The notes below the pieces were generated by a model, which was not told where the DNA came from, searched no databases, and saw nothing but the letters and a program-made list of their open reading frames with translations. Of a DNA stretch of 64,000 bases, positions 34,760-46,344 are shown piece by piece (position 1 is the stretch's first letter; each line of letters starts with the position of its first letter). The DNA is taken from positions 806,001 to 870,000 of the forward strand of contig JAZKJV010010130.1 in assembly GCA_037367405.1 (NCBI GenBank). The letters are read 5' to 3'. The DNA is from Ottelia alismoides. Taxonomy: Eukaryota; Streptophyta; Magnoliopsida; Alismatales; Hydrocharitaceae. Made by a program: the position numbers and the translations under genes.

Positions 34760-35600
34760 GGGCTTGCAACGAGATGGTCGGAGGACGGGAGGTGGGGTGC
34801 CGGGGGAACTTCCAGCGGGTGCGAGAGTCGGGGGACCGAGGGGAAAGGGGGGCAGTGGGGTGCTGGTGTTGTGCAGCGGCTGGACAGGGGACGCCGGCGG
34901 GCGGGGGGGGGGGGGGGGGGGGGTGGGGGAGGGGGGGCTTTGCAGAGCAGGGAGGGGTGGGGTGCTTCCCAAGCGGTGGGACAGGGGACGGGGGGTGGGC
35001 TGCTTCCCAGGCGGCAGAACAGGGGGGGGAGGGGGGGCCTTGCAGCGGGAGGAGGTCGGGGGAGGTGGGGGCAGGGCGGCGGGAGGTCGGGGGAGGCGGG
35101 ACAGGGGACGCTTGGGGGATGGTCGAGGGACAGGAGGTGGGGTGCTGGGGGGGCCTTGCAGCGGGTGCGGGAGTCGGGGGACCGGGGGGAAAGGGGGGGT
35201 GCTGGTGCTGTGCAGTGGCTGGACAGGGGACGCCGGGGGAGGGGGTGCTTTGCAAAGCAGGGAGGGGGTGGGGTGCCCCGGGGGGGGGGGGGGGGGCTTG
35301 CAGCGGGAGGTCGGGGGAGGTGGGGGCAGGGCAGCGGGAGTTCGGGGGAGGCGGGACAAGGGACACTTAGGGGATGCTCGAGGGACAGGAGGTGGGGTAC
35401 TGAGGGGCCTTGCAGCGGGTGCGGGAGCCGGGGGGAAAGGGGGCAGTGGGGTGCTGGTGTTGTGCAGCGGCAAGAAGGGGTGGGGTGCTTCCCAGGAGGT
35501 GGGACGGGGGATGGGTTGCTTTGCAGGACGGCGACTCGAGCAGGGGGAGGTGGTCGAGCTTCGAGCGATGGTGGTGGCACCGTGTTCAGTTGCAGGTAGA
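34760..35600. repeat. G-rich tandem-repeat core of element F
   Basis: The plus strand is extremely G-rich, including uninterrupted runs of about 20 or more G near 34905 and 14 or more near 35280. A recurring landmark (GATGSTCGRGGACRGGAGGT) lies at 34773, 35118 and 35373, so units are about 345 and 255 bases. Further shared words are TTGCAGCGGGTGCG and GGACAGGGGACGC. All six frames are open over long distances because stop codons need A and T; the translations are Pro-rich or Gly-rich low complexity. I call no gene. Confidence 0.8.
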
Positions 35601-35748
35601 AGGTGGGAGGTGGAGGGTAGGAGGCAGTGGCACTTGCAGTAAATTTGCTAAATATAATGGCTATAATATAAAGAAAGATAACAAAATCCGGTTAGTTCTA
35701 ACGGCTAAATGGTTGTGAGTTAACCACAGGGTCTGTAGGTTAAGGGTT

Positions 35749-35841
35749 AGCAAGTTTACGGGGTCGAGGGAGGAATATCGATGTTTCAAAGGACGTAGAG
35801 GTCATTAGCAAAGATTATAAGGTCTGTCAGGTAAAAATCCC
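35749..35841 (-). repeat. Element F right terminal inverted repeat
   Basis: The reverse complement starts GGGATTTTTACCTGACAGAC and matches 34512-34604. Confidence 0.88.
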
Positions 35842-37976
35842 ATATATATGTATATGAAATGAGTTTAATTCCTCTTCGAATTGTGTGTGTATACCAAAAG
35901 GAAAGGGATACATTTCCTTTTATATTTGTCGAATGTTTGTGGATCTCAATCGATGTTCTCTGTTAATCTAACAATTTAAATTAAGAAGTTATTAACAAAT
36001 GGTCATGAATAGTTAATTTCCAAAATAAGTAATTAATTAAAATAAGTTAGTCCTATCATTTATCAAGATAACAACCAACTCATTTTAATTTTAATAAAAA
36101 TACATAGATAATATGGATGACAACAACCCTTATTAAAATAGGATGACCGTTACCCTCCTTGAACAATTCAAGGTGGATGACCACCTTTTAGGTAAGATTA
36201 TTTCCTCCATAATATATATGTATTATATATTAATATGCAAAAACCATTATTGCATTTATCTTCACAATTATAATTCTAAATTAAATTTGTGAAAACTTCA
36301 ATCATTCCATTGATAAATATGAAACATATTCATACATCTAACGTAATATGTAAATTAGATTTACAATTAATTGTTTATTTTGAATCCAATTCACAATAAC
36401 ATATAATTTGTAATTCTATTTACAATTAAATCTCTCCAACATATTATTAATCATATTTATGATATCCATGATTATTAAGGATAGCGATATCATCATTAAT
36501 CATATCTTTGATAATTAAATCACATTTAATTATCTGAGTTGACTCTTCTCATGTGCCCAAATAACATTAATCACATTAACATTATTCACATCATTGATAA
36601 TTAAATTAAAATTAATTACCATAGATAACTCTCCTTATATGAGCAAATAATATGGAACAAATACGTGTCATCCATTATAATTAAATCGCATTTAACTATC
36701 AATTTTCCTCAATGCTCAGACACAATACCAATAATGAAATTATCATTGAGCTCTTTCAAGAATAATGTGCTTTATCCACAGGTACTTAGAGATAAGGACA
36801 TGGCGATTGTCTTTTCCACGTATAATGAATTGGATATTGAGATCACATATCAAATCCAAATCTTGGGGACCTCCCATAGATGTTTGATTAAATCAAAGTC
36901 GTAGATCTAATCTTATCAATGTATCTGAATCACATTCAGATCAAGGTCAAATTTTTGGACTAAGATCAGATCACTTCTCAATGAGAGGAGTCATTAAAAT
37001 CCACACCCGTTTCATCACTCCCTAAGAAAGGAAGCGTCATGGTTATAAAATCATTTATGACCACATCACCCTCACGTATTACTAATACCTTCACATCTTG
37101 CATACTGGAAGACTTAGAATAAACCCAAAGTTTTAGATCGATTTAGATTGTCTCCTTCAGGGTTTTATTAATAAGTTTCTCATTCGATCATTGGGAGTCG
37201 GTATCGATCATATACTTTCCAAAAGCATATATCATACCCACGTATTGATCATATACTTTCCAAAAGTATATATCATACCTACAAATTTAGTCAAGCTTCC
37301 AAAGAGAGATGACCGTGGATGGAATTTTATTCCCAATATCTCATGAGTGAGCTATGGCATCCTGGTTCGGTAAATGAACTTGTATGATCCCTTTGAGATA
37401 TCGTATAACTCACATGCCCTTGTATGCACACCATTGCGCCGATGTATAGACCTTGATTTGGCCATCAAGCTATCGGTTTGCCAAATGTAAGTACTCAAAC
37501 ATATAGTAATACATCAGTCTCCGGTTAGATGATGCGTGCCTATATCGTGACAATATACGACATACGTCTTTGGTTATCTCGATCTTGTTATGTCTACTCT
37601 TTGACCCAACTTATCTAACACCTCTGAATCTCTATTCCTATGAAGAGGACCTATATTAAGAGGTCCTTTAGATATCAACCCATTGGAGATAGGATTGCCA
37701 TCTCCTACTCAGACTGGAGATCATATCTTAATAATCATTTTACAGTGCTTGATGAGTCCAAAATCTAACTATTTAGATATTCATCTGAGCACCATCCTCT
37801 ATGATTCAACAGATGAGTCAACGACTATATGATCATCAAGATGTCAATGCTACATAACCCAAATTGTACTAAGGGATCTATTATGCAAATTAAGTATTCT
37901 TCACTTTAGACCGTTGAATGATATTTGCAATAACATTTATTGCATAATGGCTCACGGTAGGCTTGAATGTCCAACA

Positions 37977-38455
37977 AAGATCATGTAAAGAGAAGCATGT
38001 TTTTACCAAGGCCACATCATGCGCTGTATAGAATAGATTACAAAAAAAGAAGTATGATTCAGGGGCACTTTATATCTGATGCGAGATTTCTCACGTAGCA
38101 TTCAATCACCCTGTATTAGATGACAATTTCTCGATCAATTTGTTACCATCTTGTTTACTCGATAAGATAGAGTTAGGTCCTCTTTACAAATCCCATGCGA
38201 TCCTTTAGTTTGCTTATAGACTTGTAAAGAGACCTAGGGGCATTTTGACGAACGTTATGGGGACCATGCAAGGCTTGCAGTTCCTAGTTGACTTAACTTT
38301 CCTGGACATGGATTGCCCTACACAATTGAATGTTACCCCGATCATTCTTGGGAGGTCTTTCTTAGAGACCGTGAAGGCTCTCTTTAACTATGATGCAAGG
38401 AAGGTATATTTTCGTGCTGAGGGAGACAAAGTACATATAGAGATGGTGAGATAAT
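37977..38455 (+). pseudogene. Element B protease region
   Basis: Continuation of element B after insertion E. The active-site segment reads LDDNFSINLLP (about 38118-38150), aligned with LDNGSSINILP of A; the catalytic Gly is replaced by Asn-Phe, so it would be inactive. Seven codons after GPL comes an in-frame TAG (about 38208), then the frame continues with FAYRLVKRPRG and on to IILGRSFLETVKALFNYD at 38245-38454. The stop sits at the same position as in A and C. Confidence 0.82.
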
Positions 38456-40010
38456 TAAACACATCTAGTATTGCATCCACAATTAGTTCAGATTCCCTGA
38501 GTTCTTTAGCCACCTGTGATTACATGTATGAAGTTTGTCTTGACGATCTTGAGAGGTATCACGTAGAGGCACGTCATATCCTAGCATAGTATTGGTCCGA
38601 GAATAAAGTTGGCAGTTCTTCTGATGGTACATTATATTTCTGAAAGGATGATGATGAGTAGATGGAGCAGATAACTGGTGATTTTATTGTAGACATTTCA
38701 TATCTTGAGAGTTCACACTATTCCTCCACTTCAGATGAGCTAGAGACTGATTTTCATTTAACTGAGTTATTTTCCTCTAGTCAGTTTGAGGATGAGCACA
38801 ATAGCGAGTCGGATGATGTTTTAGAATCTTCTATAGACTGACTCTGGAGTATATTGATATGGTGGATAACCATATTGCAGACACATCTATTAGGAGCACG
38901 TATCCCAACACACATACAGATGAGGAAATGACAGACCCATATTCTAGCTTACCAAAGCTTAAAACTTGACACCCAATATGAAATATGGTTTCCTTACAGG
39001 TCCACATCGACAATTTCTGATCATTATATGCTCATGTTTGACTGAAGAGCAAGAATCTCATCTGATGGAGATTCTTGGAAGAAACCACAAGGCTATTGGA
39101 TGGAATATATCTGATCTCTATAGGATAAATCCTTCTTTGTGCTCTCACCATATCTATCTTGATCATGACAGCAAACCTTCTAGAGAGTTTCAGTACATGC
39201 TAAATATGATTTATGAGTTGTTGTCAAGAAAGAGATTACGAGATGGTGCGATGCATGGTTTATTTATCCCATCTCCAACTCTGAATGGGTTATTCCATTA
39301 CATGTTGTCCAAAAGAAGTCAGGAATTCAAATGATCAAGAATGAGAGTGGAGAGGAGATTCCAAAGAGAATAACCACGTCGTGGTTGATGTGCGTTGATT
39401 ATAGGAAATTGAACGTCGCGACGAAGAAGGGCCACTTCCCTTTGACTTTTATAGACCAGGTAGTAGAGAGGTTGGTAGGGAAGGACTACTTTTGTTCCTT
39501 GATGATTACTCCAGATACAACCACGTTACTATTTCTCCTGAAGATTAGGAGAAGGCTACTTTCGTATGTCCCTTTGGCATGTATGCTTTTAAATGGATGC
39601 CCTTTCGTTTGTGTAATGCCCCTACTACATTCCATTGGTGCATGCTTGCCATCTTTGCAGACATAGTTGGTGATTTTTTTGAGGTCTTTATGGATGATTT
39701 TTTGTGGTGTGTCTTTGACGATTGTTTAGCGCTCCTAGACCATGTTCTTCAGAAATGTTGTGTGGTGGATCTCGTTTTGTCGTGGGAAAAGAGCCATTTT
39801 ATGATTACAAACGGGATCGTGTTGGGGCATATCATCTCCAGGTGAGGCATGGGGGTGGACCTTGCTAAAGTGGATGTTATCAAGCGTATCGAGCCACCAT
39901 TCAACATGCAGTTACAATCTTTCCTAGGGCAAGTCAATTTCTACCAACAGTTCATTCAGGACTTTTGTTAGATTGTCCGACTGTTAACTAAATTATTAGG
40001 CAAAGACACC
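38456..40010 (+). pseudogene. Element B reverse transcriptase (broken)
   Basis: First an acidic spacer (38456-38960). Then 38966-39334 has TEEQESHLMEILGRNHKAIGW and SREFQ; 39331-39666 has VDYRKLNVATKKGHFPLTFIDQ; 39579-39845 has MPFRLCNAPTTFHWCM and VFMDDF, keeping the FMDD box. The LDGYS catalytic segment is disrupted near 39500. SFLGQVNFYQQFIQDF follows at about 39910-39965. Colinear with element A's reverse transcriptase on the opposite strand. Confidence 0.85.
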
Positions 40011-40470
40011 GAGTTCTTGATAGATGCCAAATGTCTTAGTACCTTCCTCACACTGATGGAAATGATTATCAGTGCTCCTTTCCTAAAGCCACCTCGTTGG
40101 ATGCTTCAGATCACGATGGATGCTTCAGATCACGATGGATGCTTCAGATTTTATGGTCAGGGCAATATTAGGATGGAGGAGGAATGGACTACATGTTGCT
40201 GTCAACTATGCCATCCAAACTTTAGATAATGCGTAGCATAATTACACAGTGATAGAGAAAGAGATGTTGGCAGTGTTATTCACATTATATAAATTTAGAT
40301 CATATATTCTTGGTTCGAAGATTACAGTTGATAAAGTAGAAGGACCCCAAGGTGCGCCTTCCTAGATGGGTTCTCTTACTCCAGGAATTTTATTTGGACA
40401 CTAAGGATAAACTTGGGGTAAAGAACGTGGTAGTTGATCACCTCACCCGTTACAAACATAGCAGCCTTCA
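40011..40470 (+). pseudogene. Element B RNase H (broken)
   Basis: The first catalytic segment MDASD occurs inside a 19 bp tandem slippage repeat, which shifts the frame. The second motif is readable as YTVIEKEMLAVLF (about 40240-40280), followed by KFRSYILGSK. Between there and the DHL-type ending near 40440 residues are missing. Inactive. Confidence 0.78.
40099..40149. repeat. 19 bp slippage repeat in RNase H
   Basis: Unit GGATGCTTCAGATCACGAT at 40099, 40118 and 40137 (2.7 copies). The unit covers the codons for the MDASD catalytic motif. Because 19 is not a multiple of three the copies are in different frames. Confidence 0.9.
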
Positions 40471-41330
40471 GATGAGTACACACTAGAGATTGCAGAGAGA
40501 TTTCCAGATGAGAGTATCTTTGCAATTATAGAGCTTCCATTGTATGCAGACATAGTGAACTTTCTGGACACACAGAAGAATCCACTGGGTTAGCCGAAGG
40601 ACCGAGTCGACAGGCTAGTTTTCGAGGCACGATACTACCATTGTGAGGATCTGATTCTTTTTTGCGAGGGACCGTATTGTATCTACAGGCGATGTATTCC
40701 TCAGGAGGAATAGAATAGTGTCCTCATTATGTGCCATTCCTTAGAGGTAGGGGGACATCATTCAGGGAAGTAGACATCACAGAAGGTATTCCTTAGCTGA
40801 TATTGGTGGCTGACTCTTACTAGCAATGCATGCACATTTGTGAAGTTTTGCCCAGATTGTCCGAGAGAAGTAGGGATATTCAATGCTAAAGATGCAATGC
40901 TAATGCGACCTGTTAAATTTGTGAGATCTTTGATTCATGTATCATTTTTTAAATTGCTAGAAAGCATGAACCAAGAGAAAGATGGATCTGAATGAGTTAG
41001 CAGAGATTCCAAATCAGGGATACAAGAACATCCTCGTTTATAAGGACAAAGTGAACAGATGGCATGATAGATACATTCGACACAAGATCTTTGTCCTTGG
41101 TTAGAAAGTATGGTTGTTTAATGCACGATTGAGAATTTTTCCTAGCATATTAAATAGCTAACGGAAAGGATCATATATAGTCAGAATGGTGGATGGCAAT
41201 GGAAGTATACTATATCAGATGTGACACCTGGTGCAGAGTCATTCGTGGTGAATGGGCAGATGCTGAAGCACTTCATGGTGACTATTGATCATCTGGCTCG
41301 TGTTGAGGTGATTTACTTTGTACATGATGC
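40471..41330 (+). pseudogene. Element B integrase lacking its catalytic core
   Basis: The N-terminal zinc-binding region is visible (CHSLEVGGHHSG near 40732-40765 and CPDC near 40850). After about 40925 the sequence jumps to the segment NELAEIPNQGYKN near 40990, which in Athila lies after the catalytic core. The roughly 500-600 bases that would carry the D-D-E residues are absent. The C-terminal part (WLFNARLRIF near 41111, VNGQMLKHF near 41250) matches element A at 5560-5725. Confidence 0.8.
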
Positions 41331-41439
41331 ATTACTACTCTTCCACTTCATTTCATCCGGTATAGAGAACTGTGAGCCATTCTGGAGTACACCACCACCT
41401 ATATATTTTTCCTAGTCCACAATCGTCCCCATTTTTTGC

Positions 41440-41757
41440 TTGTCTTTATATACTTAGGATACCTAATGCTAAGTATAGGGGAGACCAATTTCCCATTGAT
41501 TTGCATTTTCGATTTTTTTCTTTTTCCTTTTCTTTTATTTTCCTTTCTTTTAGACTAATCACTGGTCCCTAAGCTTTGGACACATTCTTTTCTATACTTA
41601 AGATGCCTTATCCTAGGTATAGGGGGACCGAGTAATTTTGTTGATTTTGTTTTTCTTTCTTTCTTTTATTCCTTTCTTTGTATATTCATTTTCCTCTGCA
41701 TCTCATTTTTGTCTGCCACTATACTTACGATGACCTAAACATAAGTATGGGGGGTCG
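41440..41757 (+). repeat. Polypurine-tract hairpin array of element B
   Basis: Three modules: arms 41449-41457/41469-41477, 41593-41603/41611-41621 (G-T pairs) and 41721-41727/41742-41748. Each runs CTATACTTA...TAAGTAT and is followed directly by GGGG(G) and usually ACC. Spacings are 144 and 128. Same structure and relative position as in element A (5067-5430), although the spacer sequences differ. Confidence 0.75.
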
Positions 41758-43257
41758 GCATTTATTTATTTATCTATTATTTATAAAATCCTTGTAAAAA
41801 AGTAAAATCTTTGTAAAATTTTTATTTAAAATTCTGAAGTTAAAATATGTATGTAAAATATACATTTAATATGTACATTACTAATTTAAAATCCTATTTA
41901 TTAAAATATGTGTAAAAACCATTCAATCTTTGTAAAATTCTCTATGTATAAAATTTGTAAATCTTATTAGTTATTTAATCCAAATAAAATACGGGTTATT
42001 TATCTTGTAAAATTCTAGTACATATGCTTGTTTATAAAATTGAAAAAAATTGAAAAAATGCAATACCCTAAAATTCATAAAAATTACCAAGTCTTTAAAA
42101 TGAGTAAAATTAAAAAAATTTACTTCACAAAAAACATGGTTGCATTTTCATTAGCATTTTTCAGAATAAGATTGATTTATCGAACTAAAGATTTGGAATA
42201 GTCTAAAGGGTGGAGCTTGATTATGGACTTTAACTTTCATTATATGAAGCCTAATTAGGAACTGAAATTTAGACTCTATAGGTCTATGCCTTAAATCTTT
42301 CGGTTCCATGAGACCATGCTTAGGAAGTCAAATTAAACTTTCCTAAGTAGAACACTTGGTGTCATCCGTTTAACTCTTCATTAGTGAACCAATTTTTGAC
42401 ATATGTACTTTGCACTTAGCTCGACTTGCATTGGGTTGCGAAGGGCAGCCATTTTAGTGGTGCATTTTCATCCTTGTCTAGTGGTGTAGATGTATAAAAG
42501 CGGGAGTTGTGTGGTTGAAATAATGCTTCTATTGAGGGAAGGATCTACTAACACAATTTCTCCAAGAACTCATAACATGGACGGAATTAAAAGATCTATA
42601 ACAGTCGAGGAACTAAAGATGGATGCAGTGAAAACGACATTACAAAGCCAATCCAAAAAGAAGACACCAAATACTAAATATGAACACAATGGTCCAAGCT
42701 TCCTAAAAGCCTGCACATCTTAGTGGAGACTAAGCTATACTGGCTGAGCTTGACAAGGAGATGTGACTACATTGGTCACACTCTAGTTCTCTTCTCATTC
42801 TTCTACATTCTCTCTCTATTCGATTGTGGACACAACACTACCTGACCTTAGAAGGGAATACCCCCTCCTCGAAGAAAGAGTAGCTGGATGAGGAACCAGT
42901 GGGAGTGTATAATTGGGACAGGCGGTTTCTTTGCTTCTTTAAGCAGGAAGAGATAACACAATCTACACACAATACAACTCGAATTCAAGGTTGATAGAGT
43001 TAGCGATATGGATAAGTGGATCTGAGCGGGTTATTGATGTGAACCTAAATAAGGATTTGTGGAACTTGAGGACTGTTTAGATTAAAATACTAATCCTAGT
43101 TAAGGCTCAGACAAAATGCTTGTTTTAGGCCCGACCAAGCTCTGTCCTTTGTATGTTCTCATGAATTGGTTTAGGAAAACAAATTCATTCTAACTTTGTT
43201 TCTTTTTCCCTTATTTCTCAAATAAGTGTTCGCTAAGGGACTAACAAAATTTAAGTC
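41758..43257 (+). other. Element B 3' untranslated region
   Basis: About 1.5 kb without a recognisable protein. 41760-42180 is very AT-rich. 42180-42840 aligns in blocks with element A's 3' region, including TTGCACTTAGCTCGACTTG (42411-42429), GGTTGAAATAATGCTTC and the paired stem-loops with the pyrimidine-rich run that follows. The 77-codon frame 42490-42723 overlaps this conserved non-coding block and has no counterpart frame in A, so I do not call it. Confidence 0.6.
42733..42779 (+). other. Paired stem-loops with TAYAYTG loops (element B)
   Basis: AGC-TATACTG-GCT (42733-42745), a 17-base spacer, then TGTGAC-TACATTG-GTCACA (42762-42780). Counterparts in A are GGC...GCC and GGTGAC...GTCACC: the outer pair changes from G-C to A-T and from G-C to T-A, keeping pairing. 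The order, spacing and seven-base loops are kept. Confidence 0.5.
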
Positions 43258-43265
43258 AAAGGGGT
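43258..43265 (+). other. Element B polypurine tract
   Basis: AAAGGGGT directly before the 3' LTR's TGATGAATCC. It fits the plus-strand priming site; short compared with element A's. Confidence 0.65.
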
Positions 43266-46200
43266 TGATGAATCCATGATTCATTAATATTCTGTCTACA
43301 TTTTGTCTTAAAACTCATAACAAACATGTAAATATCCATTAATTTCCATTTATTGACAAAACTTCATTCATGAATAAAAATGTCATTTTAGACACTAAAA
43401 CATGTAAATAAATGAAATAATAAAAACAAAGAAAATAAAAAAGAAGGTAGATTGTAGAGATATGTATATATGCACAATATGACTTATAAACTATAAATAT
43501 AGATGAAAGATATATTAATATAACCTAACCCCCAATACCAATTCAACATGGATTGGTCGACAAACAAATAAATAGGTGGAGATAAGGAAGAAAATCACAT
43601 AAAGAATTATTTATACATTCTACACACTATTCATTAACTATCAAATAAATACCAAATCTTCAAAGATTTTTAATTAATTCAATAGAACATGTTTTTCACC
43701 AAACTCTTCTCCTATTTATTTCTAAAAATGTATAGAAAAAATAATTTTTTAAAATATTATCTTGTATATATGACAAGAAATCTAACTTTTAATTTGTCAA
43801 TTTCCCAGCTTCCGAACATCATAACTTTCTCATACAAAGTCCAATTTCACTCTACTCACCTTTAAAGTTCATAAAATAATATTCTCTTTTTAATGAAGTT
43901 AATTTCACAAAAAAACAGAGTCTGTTTGCAAAAAGTTGATTTTGGGACTTAGTGACTACTGGGTTTCTGGGCTACTTATTTTCTTTCGAACATGCTATTT
44001 ATAGTTTTTTTAATTTTATAATTTGTAACTACTTTCTTGATCATTTATTTTGACCATGATTTATTTTAGATTTTTTGACACTATTTAATATTTTAAATAG
44101 TTTAAAAACCTTAATTTATATATGAAATTGAACTACAAATCATATATCTAAATTTATTTATATATCTCAAAATAATTTATTAAAAACCAAGAAATCTCAT
44201 ACACCTCTTATGTTTTATCCACATAATTAAAAAAATATAAAATAAATATGTTATTTATTAAATTATTAACTTAAAAATACAATACATATTTATCAAGTAT
44301 CATTTATACTTATTTAATAATATTATTTTTATATTTCATATAATATTTCTTATTTATAAAAATAAATTATATCATAAATTAGTTAATTTGATTATCTTTA
44401 TTTTTCATTTTTATATTTTATTAATATTAAGGTCATTTGCTATTTAATATAGATTTTATAAATAAATTAATTTCTTAACCTATCTGGTGCTGACGCGTGT
44501 CAGAACCTCGAGCCTTCTTCCTCAAGAAGGTTTGTTGAGCTTCTGTTCCACCAGACCTACTTCACATAATTTTCCATGCGCCGCATTTTACAAATTCTTC
44601 GATCCTAACCCTCGATCTTCAAGCCCTAACTACCACCTTACACGCCCACCTTAGATCTTCACCTAATCTTTACCCGATCATCCTATAAAATCATTTGAAT
44701 TTCACTGGTTTATACCGAACTTTTCCTAACTCCCCCAATTCCAGAATTAACGGACTAACCCTCCTCCTTCCTCGCTCCATTCCGACCACTCTCGGTGGTG
44801 ACATCACTGGTCGCACCGCCGCGTGGAAGCTTGGTTGTCGGAGGAGAGTTCCATAGTGATCAACCTCCTTGAATCACCACCAGTGTGACATGCAGCTTTG
44901 GTAAAGACCGACCATCGAGCTACGATAGGGAGTCTTACACTCTCCTCCACCAAGGTCATCCTTCATTTCCATTTCAATTTCATCGTTTCTCATTCCCAAT
45001 TAGGTAGTGTAATCACATCATTACGTTCCTTAATCACCATCTTAGAATCACACCAAAAATCACTTTTCAATTTCACTTCATTTTGGCCTAATTTCTGTTC
45101 TAAAAGAACCTTATTCTTGGAAAATTTTTGATCTGTAATTTACTTTAACTTTTTGGTCAATTCTATTGTGAATCAAGCATCAACTACTCAATTGCAGGAA
45201 CAAAGACCATCGGGATCGCAATAGACGTTAGTATTCATCATTTGGATCAAATCCCTTTCACCAATTCAACACAATGTAGCATCACATCCAGAACTAGGGT
45301 CTGAACCTCTTGTTGACTTCCACGATGCTGCCGTACATCTCTCATCCTACCCTTCCGCATGAGAGCTCGGAGGGGATATGTTATCCCCTCATGTCTCTGC
45401 TGTAGGAGTGCCATCGCTGGAGAGTGAATGGAGAGGATGATCGTTGTCTCCCGCACTTGGATTGGGGAGGAATGACCTCAAGAACACGTAATGTAGTTTG
45501 GCGCCACGTATCCCTCATCAACGATCGAGATCGTGCCATAGCCTTATAATCTCAACCGTTAACTATCGAAACAGTTTGAATAATGCAGAGGAGCCAAAGC
45601 AACTTCCAGAATTTGTCTCCGACTCTAGACTTTTTTGCATTATTGCAAACAGGTCCCCGCACAGGGACCTTTTTGCAAATTCTAGATATTTTCTTGCAAA
45701 TAGGTTCCTGATCAGGGACCTATATAAAAAAGCTTTATATTTTTGTTGTATTTTCTTCTACAAAATATTTCTTGAACATTGGATATTTTTGGACAAAATG
45801 TAGACCCTAGACTATATTCTTTCACCGTAGTACTTTTTGTACATTTTATTTTTGCTCTATTTTCTGATGTTTTCTTCGCAAAGTTTATTGCTTGATTTTT
45901 GATCCGTTTTATTTTGGTTTCCTCTATCTTTCAAGCTCGTTGCTTGAGGTTTTCATATACTATATACTATCACCTATATACCATATATTTTGACCTGTTA
46001 TATTGTAGATAAATTTTGTTTGAAAAATATTCCTTTGAAAATCAAATAAAAATTGAAAAATTGAAAAATAATAAAAATAATTCAAAACTTAAAATCAAAA
46101 AGAGTTTTCTCGCATTAAAAGAAGAAAAAAAGTATAAAAATATCCCAAAAAAATTTCTTCCCTAAAAAAATCACGAGTGTGATTTTCTGCCTCCTTGTGT

Positions 46201-46344
46201 TTGACCCAGGGACAATTGCCTCGCTAAATAAATAGTGAAACACCAATCTTCTCATTAGTGTTGATTTAAATTTGATTAATCATGTCTCTCTTCACTGGTT
46301 TCGTCATAGACACTTTTCTACCGCTTGGCCAGAGAAGCTTCTGA
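43266..46344 (+). repeat. Element B 3' LTR
   Basis: Starts TGATGAATCCATGATTCATTA, a near-perfect palindrome at the LTR tip. It aligns with 19009-22034 throughout. TATAAAA is at 44694-44700. The CACGTG of the other copy is CACGTA here (about 45484). It ends at CTTCTGA (46344), aligned with CTTATCA in the 5' LTR. Confidence 0.9.

Larger units (their letters stand above)
34512..35841. mobile_element. Element F: Mutator-like non-autonomous DNA transposon
   Basis: A 1330 bp insertion absent from the two other LTR copies. Termini are 93 bp inverted repeats (34512-34604 and 35749-35841), about nine-tenths identical, starting GGGATTTTTACC. Weaker inverted similarity continues further inwards. Long TIRs starting with GGG suggest the Mutator-like class. 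The expected 9 bp target duplication cannot be confirmed because both flanks are AT repeats (ATAAATATA, ATATATATG). No transposase is present. The core is G-rich sequence in tandem units, unlike anything else in the window. Confidence 0.78.
26270..37976 (-). mobile_element. Element E: Copia LTR retrotransposon inside B
   Basis: Minus-strand element with two LTRs (26270-28876, truncated; 33985-37976, carrying insertion F). Flanks read GAGAT (26265-26269) and AAGAT (37977-37981), a 5 bp target duplication with one change. Integrase pieces lie before reverse transcriptase in the reading direction, the Copia order. The primer site is of initiator-Met type. Possibly Tork-like from the RNase H-adjacent motif LPLRYGTDLSKG, but the lineage is uncertain. 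A second copy of the family is element G. Confidence 0.85.
33985..37976 (-). repeat. Element E 5' LTR, with insertion F
   Basis: On the minus strand it begins TGTTGGACATTC (at 37976) and ends ATATCCTCA (at 33985). Its length without insertion F (34512-35841) is about 2.66 kb, close to the 2612 bp LTR of element G. Confidence 0.87.
19009..46344 (+). mobile_element. Element B: Athila-like Ty3/gypsy element, split by E
   Basis: LTRs at 19009-22034 and 43266-46344 are direct repeats. Flanks read AGCCC (19004-19008) and AGCCT (46345-46349), a 5 bp target duplication with one change. Inside are a tRNA-Asp primer site, gag remnants, then the Copia element E (26270-37976), then protease, reverse transcriptase, RNase H and an integrase lacking its core, all on the plus strand. 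Without E the element is about 15.6 kb. It is more decayed than A, and its linker lacks the WYTQD motif of A and C, so it is probably a different subfamily. Confidence 0.88.

Noticed and set aside
34674..35642. Pro-rich and Gly-rich frames of 200-290 codons inside element F
   Set aside because: All frames are open because the sequence is nearly free of A and T. It is repetitive, with no domain and no conserved start. Extensin-like or Gly-rich protein similarity would be due to composition.
42490..42723. 77-codon plus-strand frame in the B 3' region
   Set aside because: Overlaps a block that aligns at the DNA level with A, where no corresponding frame is open.
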